From: B10-G9 sp963712165
Lineage (GTDB): Bacteria > Chloroflexota > Anaerolineae > Anaerolineales > UBA11858
Length of the DNA: 64,000 bases
NCBI GenBank assembly: GCA_963712165.1
Contig: CAVQGY010000002.1
Location: 310,001-374,000, forward strand
Direction of reading: 5' to 3'
Every line of letters starts with the position of its first letter. Position 1 is the first letter of the stretch. The translations under genes and the position numbers were made by a program. Shown piece after piece: positions 42,886-50,535 of this stretch. Below the pieces are notes generated by a model, which ran no database searches, was not told where the DNA came from, and was given only the letters and a program-made list of their open reading frames with translations.

Positions 42886-43572
42886 TCAGTTGGGTTTTTC
42901 AAGCTGTATCCGCAAGAAGATCGGTATATCCAGCAAGGAAGTTTTTTCCACTACACAGTTCTCTCCAAAGCTGGACGATCGAGCAAGATCGATCAGCTCC
43001 TGGCGGGTGTAAAGCTTCATGCCCACCCGGCTTCCCTTGCGCAACCCGAATTTATTTAGCTGGACCGCTCCCCAGCGGCGCAAAGGGCTTTTATCGCTTA
43101 GATTCTCCCGGATCTTCGCCAAGGCAGCATCGATATCAATCTCTTGATGAGGTTCAAAGAGCAGGGCCCGGCCGCCCGGCCGCAGGATTCTGTAGATCTC
43201 ATCGAAACACGCCCGGAGATCCTCCCAGTATGACATACTGGCGTTGCATGTCACCACATCAAAGAAATCATCCTCAAAGGGTGCAGCGGCTATGGTGCCA
43301 ACCCGAAGATCCACTTCCAGATCCCTGAGTGCGGTCCTGGCAGCCTCAATGGCAGCGGCTGATAGGTCCAGACCGAACAGCTCTGCTGCGGGCTGGCGAT
43401 CATGGATCGCCCGCAATTGCAAACCGGTACCGGTGCCAATATCCAGGACGCGCACGGGGCCCTCAAGAGGAAGGTTCCCGGCTATTTCCCGGTACAGGCC
43501 GCTCTCCTGGCGCCTGTAGGAGACTATCTTCTGCAGCCAGGCAGTGAATGTACTCTTAGAAAATCTTGACAT
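42886..43572 (-). CDS. Class I SAM-dependent methyltransferase
   Basis: A 228-residue Rossmann-fold methyltransferase. The SAM-binding motif I is VLDIGTGTGLQLRA near residue 39, with the acidic residue at the end of strand 2 in LFGLDLSAAAIEAA. Motif IV is DDFFDVVTCNASMSYW near 100 and motif VI is ILRPGGRALLFEPH. The substrate is not evident; relatives methylate small molecules or quinones. The gene is divergent from the cold-shock gene, whose promoter begins within 20 bp of its start codon. Confidence 0.87.
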   Translation of the reverse strand: MSRFSKSTFTAWLQKIVSYRRQESGLYREIAGNLPLEGPVRVLDIGTGTGLQLRAIHDRQPAAELFGLDLSAAAIEAARTALRDLEVDLRVGTIAAAPFEDDFFDVVTCNASMSYWEDLRACFDEIYRILRPGGRALLFEPHQEIDIDAALAKIRENLSDKSPLRRWGAVQLNKFGLRKGSRVGMKLYTRQELIDLARSSSFGENCVVEKTSLLDIPIFLRIQLEKPN

Positions 43573-43590
43573 GATCCCCGCCTGTTAGGA

Positions 43591-43619
43591 TTGACATAAT
43601 CACTCTTATATGCTACGAT
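43591..43619 (+). promoter_or_regulatory. Promoter of the cold-shock gene
   Basis: TTGACA (43591-43596) and TACGAT (43614-43619) have a 17-nt spacer and a TGc extended -10. Transcription should begin near 43626, giving a leader of about 120 nt before the cold-shock start codon. Confidence 0.75.
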
Positions 43620-43660
43620 TACGACCGTTAAGATGAAGTAAGAAATGGTAGTACTTGAAG

Positions 43661-43696
43661 AAACTGCCCAAACTTGCGGAAAACGGGCAGTTTTTT
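43661..43696 (+). terminator. Terminator-like hairpin in the cold-shock leader
   Basis: AAACTGCCC / GGGCAGTTTT with a 15-nt loop runs into TTTTTT and lies inside the transcript leader, about 50 nt before the cold-shock start codon. It could attenuate transcription or respond to temperature. Confidence 0.7.
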
Positions 43697-43747
43697 GTTC
43701 TAACAGCTCTGCTTCAATTCTATCAAAAGTAATAAGGAGTAATACAA

Positions 43748-43957
43748 GTGTCCGAAAAAGAAATTGGAACCGTGAAATGGTTCAACGATGCCAAAGGTTA
43801 TGGTTTTATTTCCCGCGAAGGCAGCGATGACGTATTCGTTCATCACACCGCCATCAATATGGAAGGATTTAAAACACTTCAGGAAGAACAGAAAGTCGAG
43901 TTCTCCGTTGAACAGGGTGACAAAGGCCTTCAGGCCGTCGACGTCCGCCCTGTCTAA
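43748..43957 (+). CDS. Cold-shock protein (CspA family)
   Basis: A 69-residue cold-shock domain that binds single-stranded RNA and DNA and melts RNA structure. RNP1 is KGYGFISRE near residue 16 and RNP2 is VFVHHTAI near 29; VKWFNDAKGYGFI is diagnostic. The GTG start has AAGGAG 8 nt upstream. It is a single gene with its own promoter and terminator, and its leader carries a terminator-like hairpin that may control it. Confidence 0.95.
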   Translation: MSEKEIGTVKWFNDAKGYGFISREGSDDVFVHHTAINMEGFKTLQEEQKVEFSVEQGDKGLQAVDVRPV

Positions 43958-44009
43958 AGCAACAATCCTACCTGGATGCATCAAGAATTTGAAGCAGTAA
44001 GGTAAACAC

Positions 44010-44046
44010 AAACACCCGGTTTTCCGCAAAACCGGGTGTTTTTTTA
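44010..44046. terminator. Strong terminator after the cold-shock gene
   Basis: A stem of 13 bp, AACACCCGGTTTT / AAAACCGGGTGTT, with a CCGC loop and a T-run on the plus strand. The reverse strand also has some T after the stem. The stop of the convergent gene lies in its tail. Confidence 0.9.
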
Positions 44047-44496
44047 TCCTAGATCAGAACTAATTTTGACACGGTCAATCTCCCCCACCGGCAGCCAATC
44101 ATCCATATTGCCATATTCACTTTTATCAACCCGGAATGGTTCCAAAACCTGCAAGCTTGAAACCTCAATCAAAACCAGGTAGCGTTTTCTTGCCCAGCGT
44201 TTGGTTTGGGATGGGGAGAGCTGCAATCTTTCCTGGTTATTCTTGACCAGCATGGCAGCGGTCTCCTGATTCATCTTGTCGGAATTGAAGACGGATATAA
44301 CCGCCGCCCTGCTTTTTATTTGACCGCTCCCGTCATTTTCCATGAAATAGAGAATATCCCCCACCTGGACTCGGCCATAGGGCATCTTTCTGCCAGCTGC
44401 TCCACGGACGATCATCGTTTTTTCTCCTAACAGCAGTTTTTCCAATTCGCCAGCTTTGGCATCCAGATAGACAACATGATCCATGGTGCTCTCCAT
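44044..44496 (-). CDS. Small PUA/ASCH-like protein
   Basis: A 150-residue protein. Its first part (VVYLDAKAGELEKLLLGEKTMIVRGAAGRKMPYGRVQVGDILYFMEN, then AAVISVFN) has the strand pattern and G-D-x-L-Y/W turn of ASCH/PUA-like RNA-binding folds. The C-terminal part is charged and contains KRYLVLIEVSSLQVLEPF. No catalytic residue stands out. RNA or nucleotide binding is only inferred. The stop codon coincides with the terminator of the cold-shock gene. Confidence 0.55.
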   Translation of the reverse strand: MESTMDHVVYLDAKAGELEKLLLGEKTMIVRGAAGRKMPYGRVQVGDILYFMENDGSGQIKSRAAVISVFNSDKMNQETAAMLVKNNQERLQLSPSQTKRWARKRYLVLIEVSSLQVLEPFRVDKSEYGNMDDWLPVGEIDRVKISSDLG

Positions 44497-44552
44497 TGGA
44501 CTGATTATCTTGATAACTCCAGCTACCTGAGGTCAATAAAGCGTATTCTGAT

Positions 44553-45311
44553 CTAGATCGAAACGTCTTCCTCTTTCAGCCAGCCAGCGTATACACTCAG
44601 TGAGATCAGGCCCAGCATCAAGCTGAATACGGCAGGCAGGGTCTTCTTCTTCATAAAAGCCCAGCTGCTGAACAAACCCAGGAGCACCGCCAGCGGGCCG
44701 TTAGCTTTCCGAACCACCTCATCCGCTTCCATGGGCGATTTGCCCCGATCCACAAGGGTCCACTTCAGGATTGGACTGCCATCGATTCCGGGTATAGGAA
44801 GTAGAGATATTGTAGACAGGAACAGATTAGTATCACAAGCCGTTCGGGCTGTCATTCCAGCGATAGTATCCTTCCTGGTTAACCTTCTGGCTTTCCAGGC
44901 AAAAGGCAGGACCAGAAAGTTAAAGAGCGGGCCTCCCAGGGCGCGTACCACATGCTCTCTCGGCATCACATCAGGATCATTAAGTTCATGGTACACGACG
45001 CGGGGCATGCCGAGCTGGATCCGAAGCTGATCCATGGGTTTTCCGATCAGGTGAGAAGCAGACAGGTGAGCCAGATTGTGACCCCACTCCGACCCCAACA
45101 TCACCGCCATCTGACAAAATCCCTCCAATCCAGCCCGCAGCCAAGATTTATTCGGATTACGTTGGCGGGATGCTCGAGAAAAAAGCCCCCAAATAATGAT
45201 TTGAGTTACCGGCAGCCAAGTGATCCCCCGCCGAGTGATCTCTGTCTCTCCCAGCTCGCCAATTATCTGATCTGAAGCAGAATGAGTGAGTTTGATTTTA
45301 CCTTCGGGCAT
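44553..45311 (-). CDS. Site-2-protease-like membrane protein lacking the catalytic Glu
   Basis: A 252-residue polytopic protein with the layout of M50 intramembrane proteases. GSEWGHNLAHLSASH near residue 75 takes the place of the zinc motif HExxH but reads HNLAH, so the catalytic Glu is absent, though a Glu lies three positions earlier. GGPLFNFLVLPF near 127 and LLPIPGIDGSPILKW near 172 match the second and third family motifs (the Asp ligand). The start has no signal peptide. Either the protein is a non-catalytic relative or the zinc site is rearranged. Confidence 0.65.
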   Translation of the reverse strand: MPEGKIKLTHSASDQIIGELGETEITRRGITWLPVTQIIIWGLFSRASRQRNPNKSWLRAGLEGFCQMAVMLGSEWGHNLAHLSASHLIGKPMDQLRIQLGMPRVVYHELNDPDVMPREHVVRALGGPLFNFLVLPFAWKARRLTRKDTIAGMTARTACDTNLFLSTISLLPIPGIDGSPILKWTLVDRGKSPMEADEVVRKANGPLAVLLGLFSSWAFMKKKTLPAVFSLMLGLISLSVYAGWLKEEDVSI

Positions 45312-45384
45312 ATGGATCTCTCCATTGAATAGGATTGATCAGAACTTCCTACAATACATTATAGCGGTCATTTTCTGGGTCGAT

Positions 45385-46107
45385 CTATAAGAACATCAAG
45401 ATACCAGCCAGGATCAGGAAATAATAGATAGCCTTGTTGAATAAGTCCTGGGAAAACCTGGCAGCGATCTTACCTCCCAGGAAAACAGCCAATACTGCCA
45501 ATGGTATAGAACCCAGGAATTGAAGAAAGATCTCCCGTGTCCAGAGTCCTGAAAACCCATGCCCGGCAATGACCAGTAAATTGGAAATCAAAAAGAAACC
45601 TTGCAATGATGCCCTGAACTGGTCTTTGGTCCAGCCCCTGAAGACCCCATAAATGATGATCGGCGGTCCATTTGTGTTATAAGCGCCACCTAATATCCCT
45701 GCTATCAGCCCGAAGGGTAAAGCCAGCCAGCGGGAAGGTTGGCTGGGAAGCTGGATCCCCGACAGATTATAGAGCCCAAAACCGATCAGGATCAAACCCA
45801 GGATATTCCTGACCAGCGACTCAGGAACGGAAGTCAGTAACATCAGGCCTAACGGGATCCCGGGGAGTGAAGCCGCCAGCAGGGTGATGGTTTCCTTCCA
45901 CTGCAGCATGCGCCAGTCCTGAATGAGCATCAGTGATGAAATCACCAACCCAGACAGGGCAACTAGTGGAGAGGCTGCTTTAACCCCGATCAAAAGGACC
46001 AATAAAGGCATGGCGATCAGAGCATTTCCAAAACCAAATGTTGCCCGGATCAAGGTGGAAGTAAATATCACACCGAGAACTAAAAGAAAGACTGCTCCAC
46101 TGGACAT
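45385..46107 (-). CDS. TauE/SafE-family (TSUP) membrane transporter
   Basis: A 240-residue protein with about eight hydrophobic segments, of the TSUP family that exports sulfite, sulfoacetate or related anions. FGNALIAMPLLVLLIGVKAASPLVALSGLV near residue 23 and the second-half counterpart GLIAGILGGAYNTNGPPIIIYGV near 140 are the paired family motifs. The start at 46107 overlaps the GNAT stop by one base (TGATG), so translation is coupled. The substrate is unknown. Confidence 0.88.
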   Translation of the reverse strand: MSSGAVFLLVLGVIFTSTLIRATFGFGNALIAMPLLVLLIGVKAASPLVALSGLVISSLMLIQDWRMLQWKETITLLAASLPGIPLGLMLLTSVPESLVRNILGLILIGFGLYNLSGIQLPSQPSRWLALPFGLIAGILGGAYNTNGPPIIIYGVFRGWTKDQFRASLQGFFLISNLLVIAGHGFSGLWTREIFLQFLGSIPLAVLAVFLGGKIAARFSQDLFNKAIYYFLILAGILMFL

Positions 46108-46643
46108 CAGATCTTGCTCCCTCGGTCCCTGTCCAGGCACCAACTCAAAGAATCCCTCTTTTCCTGATACACACGCATGCCCACTTTTTCCAGCACCCGG
46201 TTCGAGCCCCGGTTTGAGCGAGGTGTATCTGGCGCCAGGATCCGTTCACATCGGGGGTCTTTGAATGCCCAACGGATCATTCCTTCCAGCGCTTCTGCCA
46301 TATAACCCATATTCCGGAAGGAACTATCAATACCATAGCCAATCTCAACGGCACCGTTATCATCCGGCGCTCCCTTAAAACCAATCATGCCTGCGCCGTA
46401 TCCCTCCGGGGGGACCTGGATCAACCAATATGTAAGCCAAGGGAGATCCTGGGGGGGAGCTGAGGTCAACTTTTTGAGTTTCATATTAATGGCTCTTTTT
46501 AATGACTCGGTCAATATCTCGCGGGAGACTTGACCAACCTGTCGGAATAATTCCTTCTCCTGATCCAGATACAAAACTAGTTGGGCTGCCGAAAGGGGAA
46601 TTAAGACCAATCTGGTCGTATTGATAACCTCGGTCTGGAACAT
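46107..46643 (-). CDS. GNAT acetyltransferase (RimJ/RimL-like)
   Basis: A 178-residue acetyltransferase of the ribosomal-protein type. TTRLVLIPLSAAQL at the start, AVEIGYGIDSSFRNMGYMAEALEGMIRWAF near 98 with the acetyl-CoA loop, and a substituted but recognisable motif NRGSNRVLEKVGMRVYQEK near 145. The acceptor is not known. The start at 46643 has AAGGA upstream. A longer frame reaching 46751 would run through the transporter relic in another frame and is not favoured. It overlaps the TSUP gene by one base. Confidence 0.85.
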   Translation of the reverse strand: MFQTEVINTTRLVLIPLSAAQLVLYLDQEKELFRQVGQVSREILTESLKRAINMKLKKLTSAPPQDLPWLTYWLIQVPPEGYGAGMIGFKGAPDDNGAVEIGYGIDSSFRNMGYMAEALEGMIRWAFKDPRCERILAPDTPRSNRGSNRVLEKVGMRVYQEKRDSLSWCLDRDRGSKI

Positions 46644-46644
46644 T

Positions 46645-46968
46645 TTAAAAACTTCCTTCAGCCTGCTGCAGCGGATGAGGGTCAGGTTGCCCAAGCTGTA
46701 CAAAAGCCACTCCGACAACCATAATGGCCATGCCCGGATACTGAATTCCAACCAGGCTTTCTCCGAGCATGATCCAGCTCAGGATGGCTGTGAAAAATAG
46801 CGTTAGGTTCATGGTCAAATTCATTTTAAGAGCAGGTTATTTTCTTTGGGAATGATTATAGATCCAATGGCCCACAGCAGTGGTCACAAGCACCAACCAC
46901 GGCGCAATAAAAACGGATTGGCTTGACTGTATTTCGGATGTTAAGTGAGTTCTATTGTCAGAATCCAT
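46645..46968 (-). pseudogene. Relic of an EamA/DMT-family transporter (C-terminal part)
   Basis: One frame read on the minus strand gives MDSDNRTHL, then SVFIAPWLVLVTTAVGHW, a TAA stop at 46839-46837, and directly beyond it in the same frame PALKMNLTMNLTLFFTAIL, SWIMLGESL, GMAIMVVGVAFVQ, ending with TAA at 46647-46645. The second part is the last two membrane helices of an EamA drug/metabolite transporter, whose hallmarks are NLxPxFTAxLAWxLLGE and Gly-rich last helix. The N-terminal half of the gene is missing. The in-frame stop and truncation indicate decay. The segment after the stop could still be made as a 59-residue peptide. Confidence 0.75.
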
Positions 46969-46990
46969 AACAATTCCAGAGGAAAACAGG

Positions 46991-48103
46991 TCAGATCTCA
47001 CGCTGATAAATCCGGTAGCGGCGCAGGGGCTTGGCGAGAAGCTTTTTAATGGCATTGTTCATGTGGACATTATCTTCGAGCACGTAATTGATCTCCATCC
47101 ATATTTCCGGGCTGTAGAGGGATTCATAGAGAGCCCGGTAAATCAGGCTGTCAATCCCCAATCCGTGGTATTCGGGGATCACACCCAGAGCGAACATCCG
47201 GTAGCTCTTTAAGCGGGGGATCCCCCACAGCAGCTTCAGCCAACCGAAAGGCAGCAGTCTCCCGTTCAGGTCTTTGATGAGCTTATTAATGTCCGGCAGG
47301 GCAATGGCAAAACCTATGGGCCGGCCAGAGGCATCCTCAGCAAAGAGCACTCCCCCAGGTTGGATGACTTGCTTGAGATCCCTGGCCATGGCATCTGCTT
47401 CTGCCTCGGTGACTGGAGAATATCCCCAATTATCGATGATGCTTGAGTTGGATAATTCCAGGAATGTTTGGACCTCCTGGTCGTAACGCGACATATCAAC
47501 TGGCCGAACTTTCACGCCATAACGCTTAGCTATCCGGTCAGTCAGGTTCAGGATGCGGTCAGGTATCTGGTAGCCTTCTTTTCCAGAGATATAGTAGCAG
47601 AGCAGATCCTTAACTTTTTCCAGGCCAAAAAGCAAGAAATGTTCATCATAATACGGCGGATTATGCGGGGCCATGATGCAGGGTGGGGGAGAAAAACCTT
47701 CCACGACCAGGCCCCATTCCTGAGAGACGAAAGTCCACGGGCCGCGCATGGACTCCATCCCTCTCTCTTTCAGCCAGGTCGCAGCAGCCTCAAAAAGAAG
47801 ATGGGAAGCTTTCTTATCCGGAACGCATTCATAATAACCAAACAGTCCGATGCTCTCACCCCAAAAATCCACTGCCAGGTGATCAATAAAAGCCGCAATG
47901 CGTCCGATCACCTTATCCCCGGAGAATAGGAGAAATAATTGGTAATCACAATGGTCCAAGAGTGGATTCTTGACATGATTGAACTGGGCTTTCAGCTCTG
48001 ATCGCAAAGGCGGCACCCAGTTGGGGTCATCACTGTAAAAGCTATAGGGGAAGTTGATAAATCGAGCTAGGTCTTTCTTATTTTCTACAGGATGTATCTT
48101 CAT
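46991..48103 (-). CDS. GNAT-superfamily protein (YghO-like)
   Basis: A 370-residue protein of the YghO-type family related to N-acyltransferases. WVPPLRSELKAQFNHVKNPL near residue 29, GRIAAFIDH near 66 and RGPWTFVSQEWGLVVEGFSPPPCIMAPHNPPYY near 120 are characteristic, followed by a second GNAT-like half (PIGFAIALPDINKLIKDLNGRLLPFGWLKLL, MFALGVIPEYHGLGIDSLIYRAL). The reaction is unknown. The stop lies 22 nt before the transporter relic. Confidence 0.75.
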   Translation of the reverse strand: MKIHPVENKKDLARFINFPYSFYSDDPNWVPPLRSELKAQFNHVKNPLLDHCDYQLFLLFSGDKVIGRIAAFIDHLAVDFWGESIGLFGYYECVPDKKASHLLFEAAATWLKERGMESMRGPWTFVSQEWGLVVEGFSPPPCIMAPHNPPYYDEHFLLFGLEKVKDLLCYYISGKEGYQIPDRILNLTDRIAKRYGVKVRPVDMSRYDQEVQTFLELSNSSIIDNWGYSPVTEAEADAMARDLKQVIQPGGVLFAEDASGRPIGFAIALPDINKLIKDLNGRLLPFGWLKLLWGIPRLKSYRMFALGVIPEYHGLGIDSLIYRALYESLYSPEIWMEINYVLEDNVHMNNAIKKLLAKPLRRYRIYQREI

Positions 48104-48117
48104 CTAACCTTCCGAGT

Positions 48118-48819
48118 CTACATTTCAGATGCGCGGCACCACCAGATCCCTGTGCACTCCGGGAGAACGGGCTCAACTTCATCAGAGATAAATTCAAGCA
48201 TATCCTCCCCAAAGAAGAAACCGACCAGTTCGCGTGCTTCTGCCAGGCTGCGGAATTTATAGTCCGTGCGAATCCAGGTTCGCCTGAAACCAAGATCCTC
48301 CAGGAATTCAAAATATGCACCCAGTTTTTCTGGGGGCTGAGGTTGGGTTACTCCGGTACCCAGGGTCTCGATAAGGATCACTGTTCCAGCTTTGCGGAGC
48401 ACTCGTTTGATCTCTCTTAACCCCTCCTGGAGGGCTTTCCTCCAATCCTTTTCCTCCCAAACGACCAGGTAACAAAAACTCCAACCTGACAGGATCAAAT
48501 CGGCAGATCTCTGAGGCAAAGGTATGGCCCGGTGGTCACCTGCTGCAGCTAGCCAATGACCCTCAATATTTTTTTCAAACAGAGAAACTGCAACACTTAG
48601 CATATGAGCGGATAAGTCAAAGGCATACATGCTCCGGACTGTTGGACCCAGCAAACTGGCCAGCCTTCCGGTACCGGAACCCAAATCCACAACATCAAGC
48701 CCCTGAAAGGATGTAATACCACGAATTGCTGGCAGCAGATTTCCCTGATAATCCTCCCGGGCGATCAACTGCTGGTATTTATCCCCTTCCTGTTGGTAGG
48801 CTATTTTGTGGTCAACCAT
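48118..48819 (-). CDS. Class I SAM-dependent methyltransferase
   Basis: A 233-residue methyltransferase. Motif I is VVDLGSGTGRLASLL near residue 41, motif II acid is in MYAFDLSAHML, motif IV region IPLPQRSADLILSGWSF near 98 and motif VI VLRKAGTVILIETLG near 148. The C-terminal third has the Trp/Tyr-rich, variable substrate-lid region. It is distinct from the methyltransferase at 42.9 kb. The substrate is open. It lies 7 nt downstream of the TfoX-like gene and 14 nt upstream of the GNAT-like gene. Confidence 0.87.
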   Translation of the reverse strand: MVDHKIAYQQEGDKYQQLIAREDYQGNLLPAIRGITSFQGLDVVDLGSGTGRLASLLGPTVRSMYAFDLSAHMLSVAVSLFEKNIEGHWLAAAGDHRAIPLPQRSADLILSGWSFCYLVVWEEKDWRKALQEGLREIKRVLRKAGTVILIETLGTGVTQPQPPEKLGAYFEFLEDLGFRRTWIRTDYKFRSLAEARELVGFFFGEDMLEFISDEVEPVLPECTGIWWCRASEM

Positions 48820-48826
48820 TTTGAGC

Positions 48827-49156
48827 TCACTTTGCCGGCAGGCTCAAGGCATAGGCAACTCCCTGGCTGGTCCAGTTTTCCAGGTCTTGTTTTTCCCGGA
48901 ACCCGGGTTCTTTGACGATTACCCAACCTGTCATCGCCCGACCAGTGATATCAAAGAGCTCAACATGCGGTTTAAGAAGAGAATCCGTGTACTTTTTTGC
49001 GCCCACACGAATGATCAAATCCTCACGAATGACACCACAGGCCATGTTTCCCCGTATCAAAAAACCAATACCCCCGAACATCTTCTTTTCCTGATATCCT
49101 GGCTGGCCATTGATCAGTTCCCGGACACGCTGAGCTATTTTCTCGTCATAAGCCAT
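48827..49156 (-). CDS. TfoX/Sxy N-terminal-domain protein
   Basis: A 109-residue protein matching only the N-terminal domain of the TfoX/Sxy competence regulator: MFGGIGFLIRGNMACGVIREDLIIRVG near residue 30, and GRAMTGWVIVKEP near 72. Single-domain TfoX proteins are common and of uncertain function. The start MAYDEKIAQR at 49156 is chosen because GGAGG lies 8 nt upstream. It is not associated with other competence genes here. It is followed by the methyltransferase gene after 7 nt. Confidence 0.85.
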   Translation of the reverse strand: MAYDEKIAQRVRELINGQPGYQEKKMFGGIGFLIRGNMACGVIREDLIIRVGAKKYTDSLLKPHVELFDITGRAMTGWVIVKEPGFREKQDLENWTSQGVAYALSLPAK

Positions 49157-49180
49157 TTCACATTCCTCCATCTGTCCTGC

Positions 49181-49843
49181 TCAACAACATGATAAAAGGA
49201 TTTTCGCCTGAGCCTGGCTGAATTGCAGGTCACTGACAGAAAAATCCGCCTTTTTGCCAACTCTCTCCTGGTACAGATCAATGATTTCATCAGGAGTATG
49301 GGATAAAAAAACCTCCAGGGATGAAATACCCGCATCATAAAGCAATTCAGCAAATACAGGGCCTACGCCATACACCCTGACCAGATCCGCCAATCCTATC
49401 AACCTTCGAAGATAGTCCAGAGAGATCTCTGCGTCTGTTGCCAGTGCTGAGAGGTCTTCTACTCCAGCGCAATATTCAAAAAACTGCTTCGAGTTATTGA
49501 ACCCAAGGTTTGACAAACGATCTGCAGTCTCTTCTAAGATCCCGGGAAATTTCTTTAGCGGAACAGGGTTTGGAAAATAACTGTTCACCTCCCGGCGAAG
49601 GAGAACCAGATAATCCATTTCAATACCGGTTAATTTTGAAAAGTCTGAGATTTTTGTTCTATCCTTAAGTGCCGAAAGCAGATCTTCCAGAGTCGTTATG
49701 CCTCTTCTTTCCAATCCCTGAAAATTCTTCTCCAGGTTATGCTTTAACGGCTTCCGGCTGGGGATTAACTCTCGATTAAGGAGGTCGATCTTCAATTGGT
49801 TGAGAGAGATCAGCGAGGGATCGATGTGGTAAGCAGCTTTCAT
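49181..49843 (-). CDS. DUF4332-family helix-hairpin-helix protein
   Basis: A 220-residue protein containing repeated helix-hairpin-helix-like segments: QGLERRGITTLEDLLSAL near residue 42, then DRLSNLGFNNSKQFFEYCAG near 106, and DLVRVYGVGPVFAELLYDAGISSLEVFLSHTPDEI near 150. These match the DUF4332 family, which may bind nucleic acid. No enzyme motif is seen. The start MKAAYHIDPS at 49843 has AAGGA just upstream. The gene is 24 nt before the TfoX gene. Confidence 0.8.
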   Translation of the reverse strand: MKAAYHIDPSLISLNQLKIDLLNRELIPSRKPLKHNLEKNFQGLERRGITTLEDLLSALKDRTKISDFSKLTGIEMDYLVLLRREVNSYFPNPVPLKKFPGILEETADRLSNLGFNNSKQFFEYCAGVEDLSALATDAEISLDYLRRLIGLADLVRVYGVGPVFAELLYDAGISSLEVFLSHTPDEIIDLYQERVGKKADFSVSDLQFSQAQAKILLSCC

Positions 49844-49965
49844 AATTCCTTTTATCATCCCCTTGACCACATCTTGAATATTTCACCCGCATGCGAAATA
49901 CCCAAGCATCCGGGCCAGCAGGAGATAGCCTGTCCCCCTGCATTTCGGTTCGCCGGTAACTCGAG

Positions 49966-50502
49966 TTATCTAAAAGCTATTTCGTCGGGACTTACCAGCC
50001 TGACACCCGCCTTCTCAAGATCTTCCTCATGCGCTTTGATAATTGTGGGGGCGTCCTGGTTATAATTGCTGTGCCCTCCCTTTACCAGGAACATTTCGTA
50101 GCCATGCTCCACCCCTGCCAGAGAAGTAGCCCGAATACAACCCTGGGTGACCATTCCTGTAACAATCAAATTCTCTAATCCTCTAGATTCCAAGATACTT
50201 TGAAGGATTGTGTCCTGAAAGGCGTTTCCATGCTTTTTAAGCACCATCAGGTCCTTTGGGTCCGGTTTCAAAGAGGGATGCAACTTAAAACCATCTGTGC
50301 CTTCTTTTAGAAAGGATTTATTGGAATGTTGGATATAGATCACTAGACATTGGTAAAGATGGGCTAGTTCCACCAACCCATTGATAACCCCGATCATCCG
50401 TCGGTCCTCGTATACCGGGGTGGGCCTTGTAAAGAGAGCTCTCTGAACATCGATGATCAACAAGGCTGTCTTGTTGGCAGGTAGCGCAGTGTACTGGATC
50501 AT
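49966..50502 (-). CDS. Isochorismatase-family cysteine hydrolase
   Basis: A 178-residue hydrolase of the isochorismatase/nicotinamidase fold. The catalytic triad is visible: Asp in ALLIIDVQRALF near residue 18, Lys in VLKKHGNAFQDT near 89 and Cys in VTGMVTQGCIRATSLAG near 122. It probably hydrolyses an amide or N-carbamoyl compound; the precise substrate cannot be assigned. It stands between the radical-SAM and the DUF4332 genes on the same strand. Confidence 0.88.
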   Translation of the reverse strand: MIQYTALPANKTALLIIDVQRALFTRPTPVYEDRRMIGVINGLVELAHLYQCLVIYIQHSNKSFLKEGTDGFKLHPSLKPDPKDLMVLKKHGNAFQDTILQSILESRGLENLIVTGMVTQGCIRATSLAGVEHGYEMFLVKGGHSNYNQDAPTIIKAHEEDLEKAGVRLVSPDEIAFR

Positions 50503-50535
50503 AGTTTCCCCTCCATATACATCAACTCATTATAA

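Noticed and set aside
46837..46839. TAA in the EamA frame as a recoded codon
   Set aside because: Recoding is known for UGA and UAG, not UAA, in bacteria of this type, and the transporter is also truncated.
46837..47055. A complete small gene of 72 codons on the minus strand
   Set aside because: Its beginning overlaps the end of the GNAT-like gene, and its end continues in the same frame beyond the stop as an EamA transporter. It is better explained as part of the pseudogene.
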